In this document: positions 24,409-33,676 of the stretch, piece after piece
Layout of the letters: each line of letters begins with the position of its first letter
How positions within the stretch are numbered: position 1 is the stretch's first letter
NCBI GenBank assembly: GCA_963797475.1
Contig: CAWCPR010000001.1
Location: 62,001 to 126,000, forward strand
Reading direction: 5' to 3'
Length of the DNA: 64,000 nt
From: CAWCPR01 sp963797475
GTDB lineage: Bacteria; Chloroflexota; Anaerolineae; Anaerolineales; UBA4823
The notes under the pieces: model-generated
The model's database searches: none
Seen by the model: only the letters and a program-made list of their open reading frames with translations
What the model was told of the DNA's origin: nothing
Made by a program: the position numbers and the translations under genes

Positions 24409-24990
24409 TCATTGTAGAATAACGTCCTTACACCAGTCGTCGATGAAATCATCTCCGTTCTGCACCTGAACGACTGCGTGGCCACAGGCGAGCGCCACTC
24501 CGGAGGTAAAGGTCTGCGAACCGGTGATCTTTACCTCCGCCTGCCATTGCGCTTTTCCGCCGCTCACACATTGGCCTTCTGTGTGGCCAACCGCCGAGCC
24601 ATTGGTGTTAACCGGACCATCCACCACTTCGAGCAGATAATTTTGCCCCGTACCAGGGAGAACGCCGGATACCTTATCCACATCCTGGCTTACCGTCACA
24701 TCTACCTGAAAATTTTTACCCCCTGTCGGACAGATGCCGTGTCCCTGGACCGTGACGGACTTCCCATTATTGGTCAATGTTAAATTATCCTGGATTCCAA
24801 ATGGGACGGATATCAGCCGTCTGGCTAAAACGGTCGTATTCCCATTCCCTGAATTTTCTGCCGGTTGACTGAAGGTAAAATTCATAAAACTTCCCGCGGA
24901 CGCAGAGCGACCGGTGATGAAAATGAAAACCGCCAAAATAACTATGCCGGTTATCAAAGAACCCAATACAAAATATGCTCGAGGCTTCAT
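24409..24990 (-). CDS. Secreted or membrane-anchored protein of unknown function
   Basis: 193 residues from the ATG at 24990, chosen because AAGGAGGAAGAT lies directly upstream. N-terminal hydrophobic segment YFVLGSLITGIVILAVFIFI, then RSASAGS, so it is either exported after cleavage or held by one helix. The mature part has Cys residues in pairs (GHGICPTGG, EGQCVSGG, ALACGHAVV, DDWCKDVI) that could form disulfides, consistent with an extracytoplasmic beta-rich domain. Not recognised. Downstream of the 957-residue gene on the same strand, with a large inverted repeat between them. Confidence 0.75.
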   Translation of the reverse strand: MKPRAYFVLGSLITGIVILAVFIFITGRSASAGSFMNFTFSQPAENSGNGNTTVLARRLISVPFGIQDNLTLTNNGKSVTVQGHGICPTGGKNFQVDVTVSQDVDKVSGVLPGTGQNYLLEVVDGPVNTNGSAVGHTEGQCVSGGKAQWQAEVKITGSQTFTSGVALACGHAVVQVQNGDDFIDDWCKDVILQ

Positions 24991-25030
24991 ATCTTCCTCC
25001 TTGAATAATATTGAAGTACGCGAAATCAAA

Positions 25031-25086
25031 AACTACCACCTCATCAGCTTGCCTCGAGGTAAGACTAGCTGATGAAAGTGGTAGTT
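25031..25086. repeat. 56-nt inverted repeat
   Basis: AACTACCACCTCATCAGCT at the left pairs with AGCTGATGAAAGTGGTAGTT at the right, broken only by a short mismatch, with a ~17-base centre (TGCCTCGAGGTAAGACT). It lies between two minus-strand genes. It could be a strong RNA stem, a repeat remnant or a regulator-binding site; no T-run is obvious. Confidence 0.75.
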
Positions 25087-25299
25087 ATCGATTGCGATTG
25101 TGTGTATTTAATTCAGCTGCCCTAAACGCCCCGAGTTTCCGTAGTTTCCCCTTTCGAGACATCCAGCAGCCATTGCCGAGAAAGATGCTCCGGGGATACC
25201 TGGCAGGCTCCTATATTATAACGATGGATATATTTTATGTCAAATTGAGCGCAGATAACCCGCTGACGCATTTCATTATAGGATAGGCAGAGCTGTTTC

Positions 25300-28173
25300 T
25301 TAAATCTGCTGGAAATCTCCAAACCGGCTTACATCCAATGATCTCCTGTCTTTCCCGATTCTCAACAGGAGCTCGCCCATGCGTGCGCTGTCCACAAACC
25401 AGGGCGATTCAGGAAAGCTGGCTGTCTCCTCAATCTCATATCCGGCTACATAGAACAGGCGGGCGGACCCGTCATGAAGCGAGGCAAGCACTGTACCGGC
25501 GTCATATCCGAGCGGTCGAATCACCGTTCTAACGTCGATCCCCTCTAACCAGGGCCCGGATATGGGATAAAGCGGGTTAATGGTGTCATACACGAAAAGG
25601 CCGCCACGCCCGCCAACGACCAGCTTTCCAGGCGCGCGCGCCAGGCTCCTGCAGCCATCCATGGCGATCTCGTTGGCTTTACACAGACGGGTTGAATACG
25701 TTTCCAGGCTTTCCTTCGTCAGCGCATAAAGCCCTTTTGAGCTGGCGGCTGCATCCAGGATCGGGAGTGATTGGCAACCGGCCACGGCCTGTTTCCGCAC
25801 CCCATTCCCATCGATCCAACCAAAACCGTCCTCGCCAAAAAAGAGCAGCGCGCCTTGCCAGGTCAGAGCGCCGCGCACGCCAGCTATCTTCCACGACCGA
25901 AAGAGCGCCGGCCGGGTGGGGTTGCTGAAATCGTACATCTTGATCCCGTCGCGCACCACGGCGAGGATGCAGCGCCTTCCGAAAACCGTCGTCGCTTGCA
26001 CGGAGGTACATTCTTCATTGAGCGATAGCGATCCGAGCTGGACCAGGAGCTGCTGGCCGACATCGATTCCCTGGACGTCCTCAGTCGATTCGTCCTCCGG
26101 ACTGCGGTATGCCAGGCTATTTGCCTCCCTGATCCAGGTTCCTCCAACTGCTCCCCTGCCGTGGATCACTTGCAGTTCGTTTATTTCTCCTGCCACAGGC
26201 GCTACCAGCGCCGACATCCGCATGGGTGTTCCGGTCATTGCGGTGGCCCGTACCAATTCCTGGTTTTCGGAATCGACCAGGGCCGCCATTTCGCCAACCT
26301 GAAGTCCCGTGATCTCTACCTGCCACAAATGTCTGACAAGCGCCTCGACCGGCCCATCCACCGACCAGAGTGGATTGTAGCCATGGTAATAGCGGAAAAA
26401 TGGCGCCATCTGCTGCTCGCAGTCCCCGATCTTCACCAACAACTCGGCTGCGAGCTTGTTGATGTCTTCTTGCGTTATCTTCGGCGGCGGCCCAATCCGT
26501 AGCAGCCGCGTCCCAGCCGTCGTCTTGACGAGCAGATCGCAAGCATAATAGTTGCCAGGCCCAGGCTGATAATATTCATCGATGGGGATGGGGATATCCA
26601 GAGAAAAATCGATCCCTGCCGGCCCGGCGTTCACGCGAATGCTCGAGCGCGGGAATGCACCGCAACTGTCAGTGACCACATTCCAGTCGCACAGATAGAT
26701 CGGCGTCGTCCCCTGGTTATCGATAACAGCTCCTGCATGCAGAATGACGAATCCTGCCGTTGACTCCTGGAACGCCGCAACCAGCGAAATGCCAGCCGGG
26801 CCGCAGGTGATTTTTGGCGGCTGCCACTTGAACTCTCGCACCGACGTGCTGATTGCTGCCGGTGTGAGGGCCACGGACTTCATCGTACCCACCAAAGAGA
26901 TGCCGCCCTCGAGAGCCAGTAAGTTGGTCAGGGTGATGCTAATTCCGCTGGCTACCTGCGGCATCTGCACCATTTTCTTGCATTCGATAAGGATGGAGGA
27001 AACCTTCTTGCAGTAGGGCGCATCCTCGATCTCGTTAAAGTCCACCAGCGCCGACCCGATTTGTACCTGCATAAACCCCTCGATTCCATTGCTGAGGGTC
27101 GGAAGAAAAAACTCGACCAGGTCGAAACTATGGATGAGGCTGATTACGCTCGAGTAATCGGCTTGCAGCATCAACGTATTCGGTTCGCTGACCGAAACAA
27201 CCATCGGGATGCTCGGGTCGCGCACGATCGTTCCAACATGCCCGGGTAAATCGTAAACACCCTCCACGTCCAGCGTAAAAACAGCTCGGCCGTCTGCGTA
27301 CGAATAACTGCAGCCGGGAAAGGTCGTGAGGTTGTCCACATCGATTTTGTTCAAGGCCTGGCTCACTTCCACAATCGCCCAGTTGGTGATCAACCCAGAA
27401 TCGATATAGAAGGCCCAATCGTTGCCGCCGAGCCGGTCGCTAAAATTCCCTTTGAAGAATTCAGACCATAACTCTGCCAGGGGTTCACCGCCAATTTGCG
27501 CCCGGAATGAGATCCGCTGGAGCTGGCTATCCACGCTCACGCCGGCGTTCAGGAAATTCCCCCAGATGGAATTGAACTTTTGGATGCCGGCAGGACGCGT
27601 CACTGACGGGATCGCTTTACGCAGCGCTTTCTGAACTTCCTCGTAAAGCTGGTCGGTATTGATTGGCGGTGGGATTTGGGATGGGTCGAAGTTGGGCGGC
27701 AACAAGGGAAGCTGCCCGGGGATGGCCCTGTTGTAACGCAACCCGATCGTGCAGTCCTCATCGGCCGGCCCCGTCGTAAGATCAAAGGCTGCGCTCACAG
27801 AAAAGTCTAAATCAAAGACCAGCGTAGCCTGAATCGGAACCGTGATTGCGGGCGGCTGGTTTGGGCGCGAAAGGATGTCATTCAAAGTGGTGACGTAAAT
27901 GGTTACATCTTGAAAGATCTGCGTCTGATAGCCATTCGCACTCCTCGGCAACCAATTGTATTGATCTTCGTAGCCGCCCCCTCTTTCATAGATTGTAAAG
28001 CTCGTCGGTTGATCGTGACGAATGGCGTTGTTGCCAAACTCGATCCTGTCAATAATGATTTGGACCGGTCCGACCGATAATGGTCGCGGCAGGCAAAGCT
28101 GCATGGAGCGAAGCGCGGTTCGCTGGGCCGCCAGAAACGCGGACATGCTGATCTGGAACTGGAGCAAGGACAT
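25300..28173 (-). CDS. Large protein of unknown function with C-terminal LVIVD-like repeats
   Basis: 957 residues, no signal peptide or membrane helix evident. Residues 1-~600 are beta-rich with long hydrophobic-polar alternation and not recognised; it begins MSLLQFQISMSAFLAAQRTA. From ~660 to the end, short units such as ILAVVRDGIKMYDFSNPTRP and KLVVGGRGGLFVYDTINPLY resemble the LVIVD/'beta-propeller' repeat (hydrophobic strand, 'YD.SNP..P'). The start has a plausible GGACA-type upstream but no strong ribosome-binding site. The coding frame is clean, so this is a real gene. It may be a structural or scaffold protein; no enzymatic motif was found. Confidence 0.75.
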   Translation of the reverse strand: MSLLQFQISMSAFLAAQRTALRSMQLCLPRPLSVGPVQIIIDRIEFGNNAIRHDQPTSFTIYERGGGYEDQYNWLPRSANGYQTQIFQDVTIYVTTLNDILSRPNQPPAITVPIQATLVFDLDFSVSAAFDLTTGPADEDCTIGLRYNRAIPGQLPLLPPNFDPSQIPPPINTDQLYEEVQKALRKAIPSVTRPAGIQKFNSIWGNFLNAGVSVDSQLQRISFRAQIGGEPLAELWSEFFKGNFSDRLGGNDWAFYIDSGLITNWAIVEVSQALNKIDVDNLTTFPGCSYSYADGRAVFTLDVEGVYDLPGHVGTIVRDPSIPMVVSVSEPNTLMLQADYSSVISLIHSFDLVEFFLPTLSNGIEGFMQVQIGSALVDFNEIEDAPYCKKVSSILIECKKMVQMPQVASGISITLTNLLALEGGISLVGTMKSVALTPAAISTSVREFKWQPPKITCGPAGISLVAAFQESTAGFVILHAGAVIDNQGTTPIYLCDWNVVTDSCGAFPRSSIRVNAGPAGIDFSLDIPIPIDEYYQPGPGNYYACDLLVKTTAGTRLLRIGPPPKITQEDINKLAAELLVKIGDCEQQMAPFFRYYHGYNPLWSVDGPVEALVRHLWQVEITGLQVGEMAALVDSENQELVRATAMTGTPMRMSALVAPVAGEINELQVIHGRGAVGGTWIREANSLAYRSPEDESTEDVQGIDVGQQLLVQLGSLSLNEECTSVQATTVFGRRCILAVVRDGIKMYDFSNPTRPALFRSWKIAGVRGALTWQGALLFFGEDGFGWIDGNGVRKQAVAGCQSLPILDAAASSKGLYALTKESLETYSTRLCKANEIAMDGCRSLARAPGKLVVGGRGGLFVYDTINPLYPISGPWLEGIDVRTVIRPLGYDAGTVLASLHDGSARLFYVAGYEIEETASFPESPWFVDSARMGELLLRIGKDRRSLDVSRFGDFQQI

Positions 28174-28250
28174 TTGTCACCTATTTAGATTTCGCCAAGA
28201 AACTTAATTGGTTATAATGGACAACTCAGGTATGAATTACCCCCATAGAT

Positions 28251-28436
28251 ATGGTAACAGGTACCTTCAAATTGTCAATGACCAATGTCCAGACCAGGAT
28301 GCATGAAGGCGAAATTGACATCGATGCTGAGCTCGTTCAGCGGTTGCTGATCATCCCCTATTATCCCGAAACAAACCCGGAATTTGTCAACATGGCGAAA
28401 CGCACCGTTGCGGAAATACTAACCGATCTCCGGTAG
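28251..28436 (+). pseudogene. Possible N-terminal remnant of an APH-like phosphotransferase
   Basis: A short open frame of 61 codons. From the internal ATG at 28300 it reads MHEGEIDIDAELVQRLL, the same opening as aminoglycoside/macrolide phosphotransferase-like kinases ('M..DEIDID..LVRRLLA'), but then runs into unrelated sequence and stops, with no kinase motifs. Either a small real gene or a decayed start of such a kinase. No clear ribosome-binding site. The rest of the 28174-28553 gap shows nothing. Confidence 0.35.
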
Positions 28437-28553
28437 CCAGACTTTCGTCCCCACGCCAGAAGTGCAGCGTCACCTGGGCGAATTCACCTGGGCAAATTCG
28501 CCTAAGATAGACGGAAGATGGCGAAAATGGTAAAATCCAGCCAGGAGTGGACC

Positions 28554-29984
28554 ATGAACGACCGGCTTTTCAGCATCAATCCCATCGGTCTGATCGAGGC
28601 AAGCCCGGACGCATACTTTACAATCGACTTTAGCGGGAATATCAGCGGGGTCAACGCAGCGGCGGAAGCGCTCAGCGGCTATACTCGGGCAGAATTATGC
28701 GGCACGGGCTTTCCGGACTATCTCAACGATCCCCAGCGAGCGCTCGAGGACTGCCGGGCCGCGGCCGCAGACGGGCTGGTCCGCGACGACAGCCTGGAAC
28801 TCCGCCGCAAAGACGGGCGCTGCTTCCCAATCTCCATACACGGCTCCGTTTACCGCGACTGCGAGAGCCAAAATCAAAGCATTTTCATATCGGTGCGTGA
28901 CCTGTCGGCGCTGAAAGCCCTGGAAACTCGCCTGCGGGAAAGGGAACGGCTCTACCGCACGATCGCCGATTCTTCCAGCAACTGGTCCTACCTGATTCGA
29001 GCCAGCGGAGAACCCACGTACGTCTCTCCGGCCTGCGAAACCATCTCCGGCTATACTCCCCAGGAATTTCAAAGGAACCCGGCCCTGTTTGAGACCATCC
29101 TGCACCCTGAAGATCGCCTGGCGCTGGGAGATCACCTGCGCGAATGCCGGGAAGCGACTCAGGAGTATCCGCTCGAGTTCCGCATCTTCACCAAAAAGAA
29201 AGAGACCCGCTGGATATTGCACCACTGCCAGCCGCTCTTTTATTCGGATGGCTCCTTCATCGGACGCTGGATTACCAACCAGGATATCACCCAGCGCAAA
29301 CAGTCCGACCAGGAGCACCACCGGGCCGAGAAACGGCTGAACCAGTTGACCCAACAGCTCATCACCATCCAGGAGGCCGAGCGGACGCGGATCTCCCAGG
29401 ATTTGCACGACGATATCGGCCAGGGGATGACCGACCTGCTCCTGCGCCTGAACGCCATCTACACCGGCGTCCCCCCCGAACAAGAAGACGTCCGCTCGCA
29501 GATCCGCGAGGCCGTGCAGAGCGTCGAAGCGCTGATGAACCAGGTGCGCCAGCTTGCCCACCAACTGCGCCCGCCTTCGTTGGATTCGGTGCCCCTATCC
29601 AAAGCCCTCGAGTCGCTGTGCTCCTCCTTCGCTCAATTTTCGCATATTTACATCGATTACAGCAGCGACCAGGATCTCCCGCCGATCCCAGGCCCGCAAT
29701 CGACCGCCCTCTACCGCCTGGTGCAAGAAGGCCTGAACAACGCCGTCAAGCACGCCACCCCTTCCTCCATCTGGATCAACCTGGATTACGTCGACGGGGA
29801 GGTGAGCCTCTCGCTGGAAGACAACGGGCGCGGCTTTTCGGAGACCAATAACCACAACGGGATGGGCCTATGGGGGCTGCAAGAACGGTTCCGGCTGCTG
29901 AACGGCGGGCTGGAGATCGAGTCTGCGCCCGGCAAGGGCACCCGGCTGTACGGCTATCTCCCCATGGCCAACCACAACCTGTGA
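28554..29984 (+). CDS. PAS-PAS sensor histidine kinase (NarL-partner type)
   Basis: 476 residues from the ATG at 28554, which has AGGAG 6 bases upstream (an ATG at 28518 is possible but has none). Two PAS domains (about 10-120, SPDAYFTIDFSGNISGV; about 135-255, GEPTYVSPACETISGYTPQE) with 'WILHHCQPLFYSDGSFIG' typical of a PAC segment. Then a HisKA_3 dimerisation helix with the phospho-acceptor His285 in SQDLHDDIGQ, and an HATPase_c domain with EGLNNAVKHA (N box), LEDNGRGF (G1) and MGLWGLQERF (G2). No membrane helix, so it senses a cytoplasmic signal. Three bases upstream of its response regulator; certainly one transcript. Confidence 0.93.
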   Translation: MNDRLFSINPIGLIEASPDAYFTIDFSGNISGVNAAAEALSGYTRAELCGTGFPDYLNDPQRALEDCRAAAADGLVRDDSLELRRKDGRCFPISIHGSVYRDCESQNQSIFISVRDLSALKALETRLRERERLYRTIADSSSNWSYLIRASGEPTYVSPACETISGYTPQEFQRNPALFETILHPEDRLALGDHLRECREATQEYPLEFRIFTKKKETRWILHHCQPLFYSDGSFIGRWITNQDITQRKQSDQEHHRAEKRLNQLTQQLITIQEAERTRISQDLHDDIGQGMTDLLLRLNAIYTGVPPEQEDVRSQIREAVQSVEALMNQVRQLAHQLRPPSLDSVPLSKALESLCSSFAQFSHIYIDYSSDQDLPPIPGPQSTALYRLVQEGLNNAVKHATPSSIWINLDYVDGEVSLSLEDNGRGFSETNNHNGMGLWGLQERFRLLNGGLEIESAPGKGTRLYGYLPMANHNL

Positions 29985-29987
29985 GGC

Positions 29988-30638
29988 ATGCCTGTGATCC
30001 GCGTCGTCGTCGCTGATGATCATAACCTGGTCCGCCAGGGAATTTGCCGGCTGTTGGAAGACACCGGCGAGATCCAGGTGATCGGCGAGGCCGACAACGG
30101 CATGGACGCGCTGAAGCTGACCCGCCTGTTGAACCCGGACGTGCTCATCCTGGATATCTCCATGTCGCCGATGAACGGCCTGGATACCCTGGGGCAGGCC
30201 AAAGCGTTGAGACCCAGCCCAAACGTGGTCATGCTCTCCATGCACGCCGACCTGGGTGTGGTCCAGCAGGCGCTCCAATCTGGGGCTTTGGGGTATGTCC
30301 TCAAACAGGCGGTCGCCGGCGAGCTGCTGGCAGCCGTCCGGGCGGTCAGCAGCGGCAGCGTTTACCTGAGCGCGGGCGTCTCCCAGGTCCTGAGCGAGAT
30401 GTTCCTGGATGAGCGCACGCCCGGCCTTTTGGACCGCCTTTCGCCGCGCGAGCGCGAAGTCGTTCAAATGATCGTAGAAGGGTTATCCACGCGCGAAATT
30501 TCGGAACGCCTGCACAGCAGCATCAAGACGGTGGAGAAGCAGCGCCGGGACGCGATGCGCAAGCTGGAAGTGGAGAACCTGGCCAGCCTGGTGCGGGTGT
30601 GCCTGAACCTGGGCTTATTCACCGGTCCCAGCGTCTGA
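29988..30638 (+). CDS. NarL/FixJ-family response regulator
   Basis: 216 residues. Receiver domain 1-120 with acidic pocket VVADDHN, phospho-acceptor Asp56 (VLILDISMSP), switch residues MLSMHAD and Lys (YVLKQAV). A LuxR-type helix-turn-helix occupies the last 65 residues (RLSPREREVVQMIVEGLSTR, IKTVEKQRRDAMRKL). Partner of the PAS kinase just upstream. Target genes cannot be told; an intrinsic terminator follows, so the pair forms a closed operon. Confidence 0.95.
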   Translation: MPVIRVVVADDHNLVRQGICRLLEDTGEIQVIGEADNGMDALKLTRLLNPDVLILDISMSPMNGLDTLGQAKALRPSPNVVMLSMHADLGVVQQALQSGALGYVLKQAVAGELLAAVRAVSSGSVYLSAGVSQVLSEMFLDERTPGLLDRLSPREREVVQMIVEGLSTREISERLHSSIKTVEKQRRDAMRKLEVENLASLVRVCLNLGLFTGPSV

Positions 30639-30691
30639 ACCCCGGCTGCCGGGCAAGCATTAAGTATTTGGCGTATGGCGATAATCCAAAT

Positions 30692-30720
30692 CCCCCTATC
30701 CGATGGGGGTTTTTATTTCT
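30692..30720 (+). terminator. Rho-independent terminator after the two-component pair
   Basis: CCCCC-TATCCGAT-GGGGG followed by TTTTTATTTCTT; a 5-bp G/C stem, 8-base loop and T-run, 54 bp after the regulator stop. Confidence 0.85.
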
Positions 30721-30798
30721 TAACACGATCCGCTTCCTGATGGCGACCCCGGAAAATTGTGAAATAATCGTACCAAGAGCATTGTTCGCATCGCCGGT

Positions 30799-32328
30799 AT
30801 GTCGAAATACGTTGCCTCTATCCACCAAGGGACTCTCCTGACACGCTGTATGGTGTTCAGCCACAGCGGGCAGGTGGTCAGCGTATCCCAGCGCGAACAC
30901 CGCCAGATTTACCTGCAGCCCGACCGGGTGGAGCACCGCCCGCTGGAGATTTGGGAATGCACCCAGTTCGTGGTCCGGGCCGCCCTGTCCAAATTAGACG
31001 TGCAGCCGGGGGATATCGCCGCGGTCGGCGTGTCCAACCAGCGCGAGACCAGCGTGGTTTGGAACCGGCGCACAGGCCATCCGTATTACAACGCCATCGT
31101 CTGGCAGGATACGCGCACGGAAACGATCTGCCAGGAGCTGGCTTCCGAAGGGGGCCGGGATCGCTTCCGGTCCAAATCCGGCTTACCCCTGACGACCCTG
31201 TTTTCTGGTCCGAAGCTTAAATGGATTCTCGACAACGTCAAAGGGGTGCGCCAGGCGGCCGATGATGGGGAGGCCATCTTCGGCACGATCGATAGCTGGT
31301 TGATCTGGTGGCTGACCGGCGGGCCGCAGGGCGGTACGCACGTCACGGATGTGACCAACGCCAGCCGGACATTGCTCATGAACCTGAACACCCTGGACTG
31401 GGATGAGGAAATCCTCTCGATTTTTGGCATCCCGCGCGGCATGCTGCCGCGCATCGCGCCTTCCAGCGACCCGGGCACCTGGGGCACAACCTCCCGCAGC
31501 GGCCCGTTCGCGGATGCCATCCCGGTGTGCGGCGACCTGGGCGACCAGCAGGCCTCGCTCATCGGCCAGACCTGTTTCGAGGTCGGCGAAGCGAAAAATA
31601 CGTACGGGATCGCCTGCTTCATGCTGCTCAACACGGGCACGCACCCAATCCCTTCCCACCGCGGCCTGCTGACCACCCTGGCTTACCAGTTTGGCGGCCA
31701 ACCGGCAGTGTACGCCCTGGAAGGATCGATCGCCACCACCGGGGGATTGGTGCACTGGCTGCGCGATAACCTGGAGCTGATCGACCGCTCCTCGGAAATC
31801 GAAGAGCTGGCCCAGATGGTGGAGGATAACGGCGGCCTGTACATCGTCCCGGCCTTCACCGGGTTGTTCGCCCCCTACTGGCGCTCGGATGCCCGCGGCG
31901 TGATCGTCGGCATGACCCGCTTCATTAATAAAGGCCACCTGGCGCGGGCTTGCATCGAAGCGATCGCCTACCAGACCCGGGATGTGCTGGAGGCCATGGA
32001 ACAGGACTCGGGCGCAAAGCTCAAGGCGCTCAAGGCGGATGGCAACATGGTCTATAACAACCTGCTCATGCAGTTCCAGGCCGATATTTTGGGGGTGCCG
32101 GTTGTCCGCCCAGAAGTGGCCGAGACGGCCTCCCTGGGCTCGGCGTACGCGGCCGGGCTGGCGGTTGGGTTCTGGGACCCCGGGACTCCCAGCCACCCCT
32201 TTGAAGACCTGTACGAAAACTGGCAGGTGGATCGAGTTTGGCGTCCGAAAATGGACCCTGCAACCCGCCAGGGCCTGTATCACGGCTGGCTGAAAGCCGT
32301 AGAAAGGACCTTTGATTGGATAACGTAA
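30799..32328 (+). CDS. glpK: Glycerol kinase-like FGGY protein with altered nucleotide loop
   Basis: 509 residues, right length for glycerol kinase. Family blocks are clear: SNQRETSVVWNR, NAIVWQDTRT, GDLGDQQASLIGQTCFE (with the catalytic Asp of GDQQA), GEAKNTYGIACFMLLNTG, APYWRSDARGV, and KADGNMVYNNLLMQFQADI. The first phosphate loop is unusual: ASIHQGTLLTRCMVF, where glycerol kinases have 'DQGTTSTR'; Asp is replaced by His, the following Thr-Ser by Leu-Leu. That Asp is part of the catalytic/Mg site, so activity may be weak or changed. The stop codon overlaps the DhaL ATG (TAATG). ATP-dependent phosphorylation of glycerol or a related triose is the default role. Confidence 0.85.
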   Translation: MSKYVASIHQGTLLTRCMVFSHSGQVVSVSQREHRQIYLQPDRVEHRPLEIWECTQFVVRAALSKLDVQPGDIAAVGVSNQRETSVVWNRRTGHPYYNAIVWQDTRTETICQELASEGGRDRFRSKSGLPLTTLFSGPKLKWILDNVKGVRQAADDGEAIFGTIDSWLIWWLTGGPQGGTHVTDVTNASRTLLMNLNTLDWDEEILSIFGIPRGMLPRIAPSSDPGTWGTTSRSGPFADAIPVCGDLGDQQASLIGQTCFEVGEAKNTYGIACFMLLNTGTHPIPSHRGLLTTLAYQFGGQPAVYALEGSIATTGGLVHWLRDNLELIDRSSEIEELAQMVEDNGGLYIVPAFTGLFAPYWRSDARGVIVGMTRFINKGHLARACIEAIAYQTRDVLEAMEQDSGAKLKALKADGNMVYNNLLMQFQADILGVPVVRPEVAETASLGSAYAAGLAVGFWDPGTPSHPFEDLYENWQVDRVWRPKMDPATRQGLYHGWLKAVERTFDWIT

Positions 32329-32963
32329 TGGCCATCTCTCGCGATGATACGATTAAATGGATTCAGGCCAGCGCCTGGGCGATCGCCGAGAATCGAGATT
32401 ACCTGATCCAATTGAACTCGGTGATCGGGGACGCCGACCACGGCGAAAATATGGATCGCGGCTTTCGAGCCGTGATGGCCCGCATGCCCGAAATCTCACA
32501 CCAGGATATCGGAACGATCTTAAAAACGGTGGGGATGACCCTGCAATCCACGGTGGGCGGCGCGGTCGGGCCGCTGTACGGGATCTTCTTTCTGCAGGCC
32601 GGCCGGATGGCCGCCGGGAAGATGGAGCTCAGCCTGGAGGATTGGTGTACAGCGCTGGAGGCGGCCCTGGACGGGGTGGTCCTGCGCGGCAACGCCGAAC
32701 CGGGCGATAAAACCATGGTCGACGCGCTCATCCCGGCGGTGAGCGCTCTCAAGAGAGCCGCCGAAAAGAACCTGCCCCTGCGGCTGGCCCTGGTCCAGTC
32801 GGCCCAGGCGGCAAAAATGGGCATGGAGCAGACCACCCAGTTGGTGGCGCGCAAGGGCCGGGCCAGTTTCCTGGGGGAGCGCAGCGCCGGTCACCAGGAC
32901 CCGGGCGCGACCTCCATGTTTCTCATTTTGCAGGCCGCCGCGGATACGTGGGTGAACAACTGA
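32328..32963 (+). CDS. dhaL: DhaL-like dihydroxyacetone kinase ADP-binding subunit
   Basis: 211 residues from the ATG at 32328, which shares its A with the TAA of the upstream kinase. The ADP/Mg site is intact (SVIGDADHGENMDRGF), as are the helical barrel blocks GGAVGPLYG, RGNAEPGDKTMVDALIPA and RSAGHQDPGATS. DhaL normally works with DhaK (dihydroxyacetone carrier) and DhaM, or in two-domain ATP-dependent kinases. Neither partner is next to it here; it is paired instead with an FGGY kinase that lacks the normal phosphate-loop Asp. The pair may cooperate, or use a distant DhaK. Confidence 0.9.
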   Translation: MAISRDDTIKWIQASAWAIAENRDYLIQLNSVIGDADHGENMDRGFRAVMARMPEISHQDIGTILKTVGMTLQSTVGGAVGPLYGIFFLQAGRMAAGKMELSLEDWCTALEAALDGVVLRGNAEPGDKTMVDALIPAVSALKRAAEKNLPLRLALVQSAQAAKMGMEQTTQLVARKGRASFLGERSAGHQDPGATSMFLILQAAADTWVNN

Positions 32964-32984
32964 ATCCACGTTAGGATTGAATCC

Positions 32985-33490
32985 CCCTCATTCCCCCTTG
33001 AAAAGGGGGAGGCTTGGAATCCCCCTCGATCCCCCTTACTAAGGGGGACGTTTGGAATCCCCCCAAGGCGGTCACGCCGGGCACAAGCTTGAATCCCCAT
33101 ACCCCCTTGAAAGGGCGACGTTTGAATCCACCAAGGCGGTCACACGCCGGGCACAAGCTTGGAATCCCCCTCAATCCCCCTTGCCAAGGGGGACGTTTGG
33201 AATCCCCCAAGGCGGTCACGCGTAGCATAGCCCCTTGTGGGCGACGGGCACAAGTCACACGCCGGGCACAAGCTTGGAATCCCCCTCGATCCCCCTTGCC
33301 AAGGGGGACGTTTGGAATCCCCCAAGGCGGTCACACGTAGCATAGCCCCTTGTGGGCGACGGGCACAAGTCACACGCCGGGCACAAGCTTGGAATCCCCC
33401 TCGATCCCCCTTGCCAAGGGGGACGTTTGGAATTTCCCCAAGGCGGTCACGCGTAGCCCCTTGTGGGCGACGGGCACAAGGCCCTATACT
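32985..33490 (+). repeat. Laddered tandem repeat (~115-118 bp units and shorter forms)
   Basis: GCTTGGAATCCCCCTCGATC-type units with CCCCTTGCCAAGGGGGACGT (itself a CCCCCTT/AAGGGGG hairpin) recur: landmark GCTT(GG)AAT at about 33013, 33087, 33157, 33272 and 33390. The longer units also hold GTAGCATAGCCCCTTGTGGG, the core of the 745-1000 tract. No coding gene is credible in 32964-33676. Confidence 0.85.
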
Positions 33491-33676
33491 ACAATGCGCC
33501 GGGATGGTTTCATCCGGGCGGACTGATGGTCGAGCCGCCTCAATTTTCCCATTAAGCCGTCAGGCGTTTATAATTAGCCCGTATTGCCGGGCAGTGATTT
33601 TCAAACCGTGTTTGCCGGGCAATCCAACTTTTGTATTGACAGCCATTCAGATCAACAGTTTAAAGGAGGGAATTCG

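Noticed and set aside
32985..33490. Open frames through the laddered repeat
   Set aside because: They follow the repeat period and change frame with it; no start signals or domain.
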